From JBGTLW01 sp041743835 (GTDB lineage Bacteria > Planctomycetota > Phycisphaerae > Phycisphaerales > Phycisphaeraceae): DNA of 57,885 bases. The stretch covers positions 1 to 57,885 of the forward strand of contig JBGTLW010000050.1 of assembly GCA_041743835.1 (NCBI GenBank), written 5' to 3'. Under the pieces are notes generated by a model. It was not told the origin of the DNA. It did no database searches and worked only from the letters and a program-made list of their open reading frames with translations. Shown here piece after piece: positions 49,156 through 56,275 of the stretch (within the stretch, counting starts at the first letter, position 1; each line of letters begins with the position of its first letter). A program made the position numbers and the translations under genes.

Positions 49156-49563
49156 ATGAGCTTGAGTTTGACCCTGCGTGGCCGCCAATCCAAACCGTCA
49201 ATATCCCGTCGCGCACACAAGGCCGTGGCCACCCTCAGCCGGGCCGCTGCAACGCGACTGACCTGGTGTGTCGCGGCGATGCAAGGGGCTGTGCTGCTCT
49301 CGTTTGCACTGGTTCCAGCCCGGATGCCGCCGAACCTGCCGCTGATGGACCTGCTGTGGGCCTCTTCGAGGCGGCCTCAGTTTTACCCGCTGGTCGCGCT
49401 CCTGATCGCTGGCCCGGTGCTCAGCGTGCTGGCCTGGCAGGTCCGGGGGTGGCATCGGCTGACGCTCGCGATCTGCTGGACGGCGTTTATTTTCGCGGTT
49501 CTCACCTATCACAGCGATCGCATCCGCCTCATGCTCCGGGTGCTGGCCAACCAATACCTCTGA
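49156..49563 (+). CDS. Small membrane protein, unknown function
   Basis: 135 aa with three predicted membrane segments at about 34-55, 75-97 and 102-124. The N terminus is very basic (RGRQSKPSISRRAHK), so it should stay cytoplasmic. No family recognised. ATG 49156 has AAGGG 8 nt before it; a TTG nine codons upstream is possible. It precedes the exported toroid protein by 95 bp, which has its own promoter. Confidence 0.55.
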   Translation: MSLSLTLRGRQSKPSISRRAHKAVATLSRAAATRLTWCVAAMQGAVLLSFALVPARMPPNLPLMDLLWASSRRPQFYPLVALLIAGPVLSVLAWQVRGWHRLTLAICWTAFIFAVLTYHSDRIRLMLRVLANQYL

Positions 49564-49594
49564 CCCAGCCAGCGGGCTGCAAAGAATGCAAAAC

Positions 49595-49623
49595 CTGCCA
49601 ACGCGGCCGCGACGCAATATGAT
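49595..49623 (+). promoter_or_regulatory. Promoter of the exported toroid protein
   Basis: CTGCCA (49595-49600), 17-bp spacer, TATGAT (49618-49623). The leader of about 29 nt carries AAGGAG before the ATG at 49659. Confidence 0.45.
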
Positions 49624-49658
49624 GAGGGTGCTCGCTCACCCTTGCAAGGAGACTCCTC

Positions 49659-51014
49659 ATGCGCCGCTACCCCTTCCGACTGACAGCCCTGCCCGTCCTC
49701 ATAGCACTTGTCGCTGCATCATGGACCAGCCCGACCCACGCGCTGGATGACGAGCACTGGCAAAAGTCCAATGCCGCGATCCAGAAGGGTATCGACTTCC
49801 TGCGCTCCACCCAGAACGAGGACGGCTCATGGTCCCCCAAGCCCGGCCCGGCGATCACGGCCATGGTGGTTGAGGTCATGCTCTCCCAGCCGGGCATCAG
49901 CGCGGAAGACCCACATGTCAAGCGTGGTATTGCATACATCCTCAAGCAGGTGAACGAGGACGGCTCGATCCACAGCGGCATCCTAGACAACTACAACACC
50001 AGCATCTGCGTCTCGGCGCTCGTGCTTGTGAAGGGCGACCCCGCCATCGCCAAAGTCGTGAAGGATGCAGAGCGGTTCCTGCGCGGGCTCCAGTGGGCAG
50101 AGGGGATGACCACGCCGGAAGGGCAAGTGATCACCAAGGACCACCCCTTCTATGGCGGTGTGGGTTACGGCAATCACGGTCGGCCAGACGGCTCGAACCT
50201 TCAGTACATGCTCCAGGCCATGCATGACGCGGGCGTGGACTGCGAAGACCCCGTCTTCACCCGAGCCATGACCTACATCCATCGCCTCCAAGGCATCGAA
50301 TCCAACGACCTCGCGGGCGACATGATCGTACAGGATGGCGGATTCATCTACGCCACCGCGATCAACAAGGACCTCCTCAACGTGCCCCAGTCCATGGCCA
50401 ACCCCGAGTTGATCGAACAGGCCAAGGAAAACCCCGGCATCCAGGTGACCGGGCTGCGGACCTACGGCTCGATGACCTACTCCATGTTCAAGTCCATGAT
50501 CTACGCCAACCTCGATCGCAACGACCCGCGTGTGGTCGCTGCGCGCGAATGGATGAGCAACAACTGGACACTGGAACGCAACCCCGGCATGCCGATCAAC
50601 GAGCAAACCAAGACACACCTCCAAGGCATGTATTACTACTACACGACGATGAGCCGGGCGCTCCACGCATGGGGCACCAACACGATGGAGATCAACGACC
50701 CGGACGCCCTGGCCTTCGTCATCAAGGCCCCGCGCGAAGCTAAGACCAGTGACATCATGGCTGAGCTCGACAAGCTCAAAGCCAAAGGCATCGTCAACAT
50801 CGGCCTGGCTGTGGACGACAGCCTGGACACCATCGAAGTCACCGAACGCAAAGGCACGCGCATCGTCGACTGGGAGAACGAGCTGGTTGCCAAGCTGGTG
50901 TCGTTGCAGCGGGAGGACGGCAGCTGGATTAACGAGGCCGATAGGTGGTACGAGGGTGACCCGAACCTGGTCACCGCGTATGCCCTCATCGCGCTGCAGC
51001 ACGCGGCCAAGTAA
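49659..51014 (+). CDS. Exported prenyltransferase/squalene-oxidase repeat protein
   Basis: 451 aa with a signal peptide (LPVLIALVAASWTSPTHA). The mature part is an alpha/alpha toroid of the terpene cyclase-like superfamily, with QW-type repeats QNEDGSWS early and QREDGSWIN late. The cyclase DxDD acid is not seen, so it is probably a binding or structural domain rather than a squalene cyclase. Such secreted toroids are common in planctomycetes. A promoter and AAGGAG precede the ATG. The gene converges on hslU with 18 bp between stops. Confidence 0.85.
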   Translation: MRRYPFRLTALPVLIALVAASWTSPTHALDDEHWQKSNAAIQKGIDFLRSTQNEDGSWSPKPGPAITAMVVEVMLSQPGISAEDPHVKRGIAYILKQVNEDGSIHSGILDNYNTSICVSALVLVKGDPAIAKVVKDAERFLRGLQWAEGMTTPEGQVITKDHPFYGGVGYGNHGRPDGSNLQYMLQAMHDAGVDCEDPVFTRAMTYIHRLQGIESNDLAGDMIVQDGGFIYATAINKDLLNVPQSMANPELIEQAKENPGIQVTGLRTYGSMTYSMFKSMIYANLDRNDPRVVAAREWMSNNWTLERNPGMPINEQTKTHLQGMYYYYTTMSRALHAWGTNTMEINDPDALAFVIKAPREAKTSDIMAELDKLKAKGIVNIGLAVDDSLDTIEVTERKGTRIVDWENELVAKLVSLQREDGSWINEADRWYEGDPNLVTAYALIALQHAAK

Positions 51015-51032
51015 CCGCTCAGTGGCCACGCC

Positions 51033-52466
51033 TTAGAGCACGTACTTGCTCAGGTCCGGATCATCCACGATCGCGGCGACCTGCTCGCGGACAAAGTCCC
51101 CGGTGATGTCCACGCGCGTCTCACCCCTCGCGGCCATGTCCGGTGCGTCGAAGTTAATCTGCTCGAACACCTTCTCCACGATCGTCATCAACCGGCGTGC
51201 ACCGATGTTCTCCATCATCGTGTTGGCCCTGGCCGCGAGGTCAGCAATCGCATCGATCGCGCCGTCCTCAAAGGTCACCGTCAAGCCCTCGACCTTGAGC
51301 AACTCCTGCTGCTGCTTGGTCAACGCGCCGCGTGGCTCGGTGAGGATGCGCACAAAGTCGGCCTTGGTCAGGGCCTCGAGCTCAACCCGGATCGGGAAGC
51401 GGCCCTGCAACTCGGGCATCAGGTCGCTGACCGAAGCGACATGAAATGCCCCCGCAGCGATGAACAGGATGTGATCGGTGTGGATCGTGCCGTGCCTGGT
51501 GCTCACCGCGGACCCCTCGACGATCGGCAACAGATCGCGCTGCACCCCCTGCCGCGATACATCCGCCCCACCGGAACCGCCCCCGCCGGAGGTCCCGCCC
51601 TTGCCCCCGCTGCCCGGCGCCGCGATCTTGTCGATCTCATCTAGGAAGATGATGCCGGACTGCTGAGCGCGGTCGATGGCCTCGGCGGTGATTTTCTCGG
51701 GGTCCAGCAGCTTGTCGGTCTCCTCTTCCTCGATGATCCGCCGGGCACCCGCGACCGTGGTCCGCCGACGGGCCGTCTGCTCCGGGATCATCTTCTCGAA
51801 CATGTTCGAGAGGTCGGGGTCCATCTGGTCCAGCCCCATGTTCGCGAACATCACCGACGTTTGGGGCCGTTTGCGGACCGTCATCTCAACGTCGCGTGAG
51901 TCGAGCTTGCCGGCTTCAAGCTGGGCACGCAGGGCATCCCGAGTCCGCTGCCGCCGCTCGGTGGACTGGTCGGGCGCGACATAGCCCGCATCTTCGTCAC
52001 TGCCATCCGTGTCCTCTGAATCGCTCTGCGTTGCACTGACCGCATGATCGGAGCCGGGCAGCAGCAGGTCGATCAGACGCTCCGTGACGCGCTCGCTGGC
52101 CTTTGCCTTCACGTGCTCGGCCTGCTCGGCCCGGACAAGCTGGATAGACTGGTCCAGCAGGTCGCGGACCATCGACTCGACATCCCGGCCGTGGTACCCC
52201 ACCTCGGTGAATTTGCTCGCCTCAACCTTGATAAACGGCGCATTGGTGAGCTTCGCCAATCGGCGAGCGATCTCGGTCTTGCCCACGCCGGTGGGTCCGA
52301 TCATCACGATGTTCTTGGGATACACTTCTCCGGCGATGGACTCATCGAGCTGACGCCGACGCCACCGATTGCGGATCGCCACCGCCACTGCCCGCTTCGC
52401 GTCGGCCTGGCCGATGATGTGCTGATCCAGGGCATCCACGATCTGTCGGGGGGTGAGGTCATGCAT
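51033..52466 (-). CDS. hslU: ATP-dependent protease ATPase subunit HslU
   Basis: 477 aa AAA+ unfoldase. Walker A is GPTGVGKT at 57-64, Walker B is in IIFLDEIDKIA, and the C-terminal LSKYVL docks into HslV (family usually ends in a Leu). The protein is longer than the usual 440-460 because of an acidic insert in the I domain (ending GSDEDAGYV) and a Gly-rich stretch after the Walker B. No hslV is adjacent: the next gene upstream is divergent pilM. ATG 52466 has no Shine-Dalgarno; TAAGAT lies 8 nt before it. Confidence 0.94.
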   Translation of the reverse strand: MHDLTPRQIVDALDQHIIGQADAKRAVAVAIRNRWRRRQLDESIAGEVYPKNIVMIGPTGVGKTEIARRLAKLTNAPFIKVEASKFTEVGYHGRDVESMVRDLLDQSIQLVRAEQAEHVKAKASERVTERLIDLLLPGSDHAVSATQSDSEDTDGSDEDAGYVAPDQSTERRQRTRDALRAQLEAGKLDSRDVEMTVRKRPQTSVMFANMGLDQMDPDLSNMFEKMIPEQTARRRTTVAGARRIIEEEETDKLLDPEKITAEAIDRAQQSGIIFLDEIDKIAAPGSGGKGGTSGGGGSGGADVSRQGVQRDLLPIVEGSAVSTRHGTIHTDHILFIAAGAFHVASVSDLMPELQGRFPIRVELEALTKADFVRILTEPRGALTKQQQELLKVEGLTVTFEDGAIDAIADLAARANTMMENIGARRLMTIVEKVFEQINFDAPDMAARGETRVDITGDFVREQVAAIVDDPDLSKYVL

Positions 52467-52474
52467 GGCAAGGC

Positions 52475-52480
52475 ATCTTA
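52475..52480 (-). promoter_or_regulatory. Candidate -10 hexamer (TAAGAT) 8 nt before hslU
   Basis: TAAGAT on the minus strand followed by eight bases and the hslU ATG. No Shine-Dalgarno and no clear -35. Confidence 0.3.
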
Positions 52481-52704
52481 ACGACTGTGGCGCGTCGCAC
52501 AGGGCCGCCGCAGCGTTGACGGTTGCGCGGTTTGTATCGCCTGGGTCAGCGGGCTGATGCGGGGTGCGGGGCTAAACCGGGCGGCTTATCCGGTCGATGC
52601 AGCAGTAGAAGCGGCGCGGTGTTGGCGCAAGCCCCACCGCCGCCGTGTGTGGAGGACATGCCGTATGTCCCCGTCGCACCCAGCCAACGACAGGACCCCC
52701 AGGC

Positions 52705-53931
52705 ATGGCATTCGGGCTCTCCAAGCCGCGATTCTCACCCATCGCCATAGACTTTGGCTCGGACAGCCTCAAGCTGCTCCAGGTGATCCCCGGCGATCCA
52801 CCCCAGCTCACAGCCGCAGCCGCCATCACGGTCCCGGGCGACGCACGCGCCAGCGCTGCCACACGGATGACCTTCCTCGCCAGCGCCCTCAAGCAGATCC
52901 TTAAGTCGCAAGACTTCAAGGGCCGACGCGCAATCGTTTCCATCCCCGCGCACCAGACGCTTGTCCAGCACGTCGAGTTGCCGAGTATCGAAGGCGCAGA
53001 CACCACCCAACAGCTCGGCCTCCACCTCATGGAACGGCTGCAAGTGGACCCCGCCAAGCTGGTGATCCGAACCACCGACGTCGGCAAACGGCAGCGCAAC
53101 GGCTCGATGTTCCGCGAGGTGCTTTGTCTCGCGGCCTCGCGTGATGTGGTGATGAACTACATCCGTATCGCGGAGGAGGCGAAGATCGAGGTAGTCGGCA
53201 TGCACTCCGAGCCCCCGGCGATCATCAAAGCCTTCGAGCAACTCTACACCCGCCGCAGCAACGACACCACGCAGGTCCGCTGCTTCATCGACATCGGCGG
53301 CGCGACCACCAAGGTCGTCATTGCACAGGGTCACACGCTGATGTTCGCGAAAACAATCCACGCCGCCGGGGACCACCTGACGCGCGACCTCGCGGCGTCG
53401 CACAGCCTCAACTTCGATGAGGCACGGACCGCCCGCCTCGGGGGTATGAAGCCTGCAAAGCCCGGCTCCCCTGCGTTCGCGCCTTCCGACGAATCACCGA
53501 CCGGCCGCGAACGACGCACCAACGCCATCGAGCACCGCGTGACCGGGCTCCCGATGCTCGATGCATCACCGGTGGCAACCGCAGTAGCCGAGATGGAGCC
53601 GGCCACTGAGACAGAGGCAACCTATGCGTCCGGCGGCGATGACACGATCGACATCCTCATCGATGAACTCAAGATGTGCCTCCGCCACTACCAGACGCTG
53701 GCGAGCGACCGCCCTGTGGAGCGGCTGGTGTTCCTGGGCGGCGAGTCGCGGGACACGCAGACCTGCCGCGAGATCGCCAAGGCTGTCGGCGTAGCCGCGC
53801 AACTGGGCGACCCCTTCGCACGCCTGGTTCGCATCGGTGGCGCCAAGCACGCGATGGGTGTGAACCTGGATGAACCGCAACCCGGCTGGGCTGTGCCTTT
53901 TGGCCTGTGCCACAGTGACGCGAACCTCTGA
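52705..53931 (+). CDS. pilM: Type IV pilus assembly protein PilM
   Basis: 408 aa actin-like cytoplasmic ATPase of the pilus inner-membrane platform. AIDFGSDSLKLLQV is the phosphate 1 motif, PSIEGADTTQQLGLHLMERL and RCFIDIGGATTKVVIAQG follow, and FLGGESRDTQTCREIAKAVG is the late adenosine region. About 70 residues rich in Pro/Ala/Thr interrupt the domain near residue 255, lengthening it beyond the usual 350. ATG 52705 fits the family start but has no strong Shine-Dalgarno. First gene of the pil cluster, divergent from hslU. Confidence 0.92.
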   Translation: MAFGLSKPRFSPIAIDFGSDSLKLLQVIPGDPPQLTAAAAITVPGDARASAATRMTFLASALKQILKSQDFKGRRAIVSIPAHQTLVQHVELPSIEGADTTQQLGLHLMERLQVDPAKLVIRTTDVGKRQRNGSMFREVLCLAASRDVVMNYIRIAEEAKIEVVGMHSEPPAIIKAFEQLYTRRSNDTTQVRCFIDIGGATTKVVIAQGHTLMFAKTIHAAGDHLTRDLAASHSLNFDEARTARLGGMKPAKPGSPAFAPSDESPTGRERRTNAIEHRVTGLPMLDASPVATAVAEMEPATETEATYASGGDDTIDILIDELKMCLRHYQTLASDRPVERLVFLGGESRDTQTCREIAKAVGVAAQLGDPFARLVRIGGAKHAMGVNLDEPQPGWAVPFGLCHSDANL

Positions 53932-53981
53932 CCGACCACCGCCCCGCCGCCAGACGCAGCGGGCTGATGCGGAGCACAACT

Positions 53982-54767
53982 ATGCACGACAACACCAGCT
54001 TTCTCCCCGAAGACTACCTGGCACGCAAGGTTGCGCGACGGACAAACTTCATCTGCCTCTCGCTGTTCGCGGTGGTGATGGTGGGCGTGCTCGCGGCCTG
54101 GTTCGTCACCGACCAGCAGCGTGCCGAGGTCCGCAGGCAACAGGCCCAGATCAGCGCCAGCTACGCCGAGGCCGCCAAGCGGATCGAGGAACTTGAAGAC
54201 CTGCAACTCCGCAAGCAGCAGATGATCCACAAGGCAAGGATCATTGCGGTGCTGGTCGAGCGCGTGCCCCGCTCGCTGATTATGGCTGAGCTAATCAACC
54301 ACATGCCCCCCGCGTTATCGCTGATGGAACTCGACCTGGATACGACGGTGGTCCGTGCCACCGAGCGCCCACGCACCGCCATCGAGCGTCAACGCGACGC
54401 GATGAACAAGAAGCAGGCCCTTGAAGCAGTCAACGAGCCCGCCGCCTCCGAGACCACGGTGAACCTGAAGATGGTCGGCATTGCACCCACCGACGTGGAA
54501 GTCTCGACCTTTATCGCCAGGCTCAACCAGCACGCGATGTTCACGGATGTCGTGCTTGCGTTCTCTGAGCAGACGCGGGTGCTTGACCGACCGATGCGAC
54601 GCTTCCGCATCGATGCCACGCTCAACCAGCAGATGGATGTGACGGCCCTGGAACCCACGCGGGTCAGCCGGCAGCTCGCGGGTAATCCCATGAGTGACCG
54701 CATCCAGATTGATGCACAGGGCAACCTCGTATCGCCCGACGCGATGGGAGCCGTCCAGACCGATTAA
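53982..54767 (+). CDS. pilN: Type IV pilus assembly protein PilN-like
   Basis: 261 aa. A short cytoplasmic N terminus (DNTSFLPEDYLARK, which contacts PilM) precedes one membrane segment at 23-42, a coiled coil, and a ferredoxin-like periplasmic domain. Identity rests mostly on position between pilM and pilO, on FLPEDYL, and on topology. GGAG lies 9 nt before ATG 53982. The C terminus is longer than typical and ends in a short acidic tail. Confidence 0.82.
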   Translation: MHDNTSFLPEDYLARKVARRTNFICLSLFAVVMVGVLAAWFVTDQQRAEVRRQQAQISASYAEAAKRIEELEDLQLRKQQMIHKARIIAVLVERVPRSLIMAELINHMPPALSLMELDLDTTVVRATERPRTAIERQRDAMNKKQALEAVNEPAASETTVNLKMVGIAPTDVEVSTFIARLNQHAMFTDVVLAFSEQTRVLDRPMRRFRIDATLNQQMDVTALEPTRVSRQLAGNPMSDRIQIDAQGNLVSPDAMGAVQTD

Positions 54768-54847
54768 GACGTACATGGGATCGGTGATGATCACTGCGAT
54801 ACCCCCCGGACGATACCAAGCCGACACACCGGGATAAGGAGACTAGG

Positions 54848-55423
54848 ATGCGATTTGGATTTCGAGAAGCCATGTTTGTGCTGCTGCTGCTTGGCATGCC
54901 TGCCGCGGCGTACTTCTTCGTGTTTGAACCCCGGAATGAGCAGATCGCCGAGGCGCGCGATGAAGTACGCCAGAAGCAGGCCAAGCTCCAGAAGCTCGAA
55001 CGCACCACCAAGTCGATCGATGACTTGGGGAATGAGATCGATGAGCTCAAGCAGGCGATCAGCTTTGTGGAGCAGCAGCTACCGGCCCAGCGCGAGGTGG
55101 ACGTCATCCTCCGTGAGGTCTGGGAGCTGGCCGACAAGCACAAGCTGCGCCCCGAGAGCGTCCGCCCCGACAAGGTGATCCCGCAGACCCACTACACAGA
55201 GTTGCCGATCAAGCTTGTGATTGTCGGCGACTTTGACGGGTTTTATGAGTTCCTGCTGGCGGTTGAGGCTTTGCCCCGCATCACACGGATGCCCGTGGTC
55301 AAGCTCAAGAAGCTGCAGGGCGCCGATGTGGCAGACGGCCAGATGCGGGCAGACATCGTCCTGAGCATCTTCTTTGAGGGTGCGTCCGCCACACGCACCG
55401 CCAGCATCCAGGGAGGCCAGTAA
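54848..55423 (+). CDS. pilO: Type IV pilus assembly protein PilO
   Basis: 191 aa inner-membrane protein that pairs with PilN to align the pilus machine. One membrane segment (8-25) is followed by a coiled coil (ARDEVRQKQAKLQKLERTTK) and a small ferredoxin-like domain with ELPIKLVIVGDFDGFYEFLLAVE. AAGGAG lies near the ATG. It is 80 bp after pilN. Confidence 0.85.
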   Translation: MRFGFREAMFVLLLLGMPAAAYFFVFEPRNEQIAEARDEVRQKQAKLQKLERTTKSIDDLGNEIDELKQAISFVEQQLPAQREVDVILREVWELADKHKLRPESVRPDKVIPQTHYTELPIKLVIVGDFDGFYEFLLAVEALPRITRMPVVKLKKLQGADVADGQMRADIVLSIFFEGASATRTASIQGGQ

Positions 55424-55426
55424 ACC

Positions 55427-56203
55427 ATGAGTTTGATCCCACCCCCCTCTGACGAAGAGACAAAGCGTTACCAGAAAACGCGCGATGATTCACGCGATGA
55501 TTCGGCCCATGACGAGAGCACGGCCGCGATGACCCTCAGCGCGATCGGCAAGGGCGGCGACGGCGGTCCGCTTGGGCTCGACAGCTTCGGCGATGCCGAT
55601 GCTTCGAGCGGCGACCTGTCGCGGTGGACGCAGCACAGCGCGTTTGCACTGGTGGCCGTTGCGGTGATCGCCGTGGTGGTCCTGGTTGCCATGCGTATGA
55701 CCGCGGGCAGCATGGCCGCGGCCTCCGATGCTGCGGCCGAGCGGCTCGTGGAAGAGACGCTCACCAAGTGGGACTACAGGCAGAACATGCTGCCCGGCGA
55801 CGCCAGCGAGTCGATGGGTAGCGACTCGACGGCCTTGGCGGACGCAACCACCATCATCTACACGCTGACCGGAAGCGAGAAGCCCCGCGTCCCCATCGAG
55901 TATGTCCAGAAGAACCCCTTTGAACTTGGCATCAAGCGGGCTGAGCGCCCGGTAGCCCAGGTGGACACCACCGAGAGCGACGCCCAGCGGGCTGAGCGCG
56001 TGAAGGCCAACATCCGCCGATCCATTCGCACGCTGAGCATCGACATGATCATGGACGGAACGGAGGAGAAAGCCGTTGTCATCAATGGAAACATCCACAA
56101 GATCGGCGACACGATCGACATCTTCCAGATCGAGTCGATCGAGCCACAGCAGATCTTTCTGCGTCACGACCGCTACCGCGTCCCCCTCCGCGTGGGTAGT
56201 TGA
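55427..56203 (+). CDS. PilP-like pilus assembly protein
   Basis: 258 aa with one membrane segment at about 71-90 after an acidic cytoplasmic N terminus of 70 residues, then a periplasmic part. The last 60 residues (SIDMIMDGTEEKAVVINGNI, then GDTIDIFQIESIEPQQIFLR) resemble the beta domain of PilP/GspC proteins that bind the secretin. PilP is normally a lipoprotein, and no lipobox is present here, so a GspC-like bitopic protein is the better description. It lies 3 bp after pilO with GGGAGG before it, so the two genes are tightly coupled. Confidence 0.68.
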   Translation: MSLIPPPSDEETKRYQKTRDDSRDDSAHDESTAAMTLSAIGKGGDGGPLGLDSFGDADASSGDLSRWTQHSAFALVAVAVIAVVVLVAMRMTAGSMAAASDAAAERLVEETLTKWDYRQNMLPGDASESMGSDSTALADATTIIYTLTGSEKPRVPIEYVQKNPFELGIKRAERPVAQVDTTESDAQRAERVKANIRRSIRTLSIDMIMDGTEEKAVVINGNIHKIGDTIDIFQIESIEPQQIFLRHDRYRVPLRVGS

Positions 56204-56275
56204 ACTACCGCATCCGCCGCACACCCCAGCCGACAATCCAGCACACCCCCACGCGTACTTAGAACCAGCACCGTC

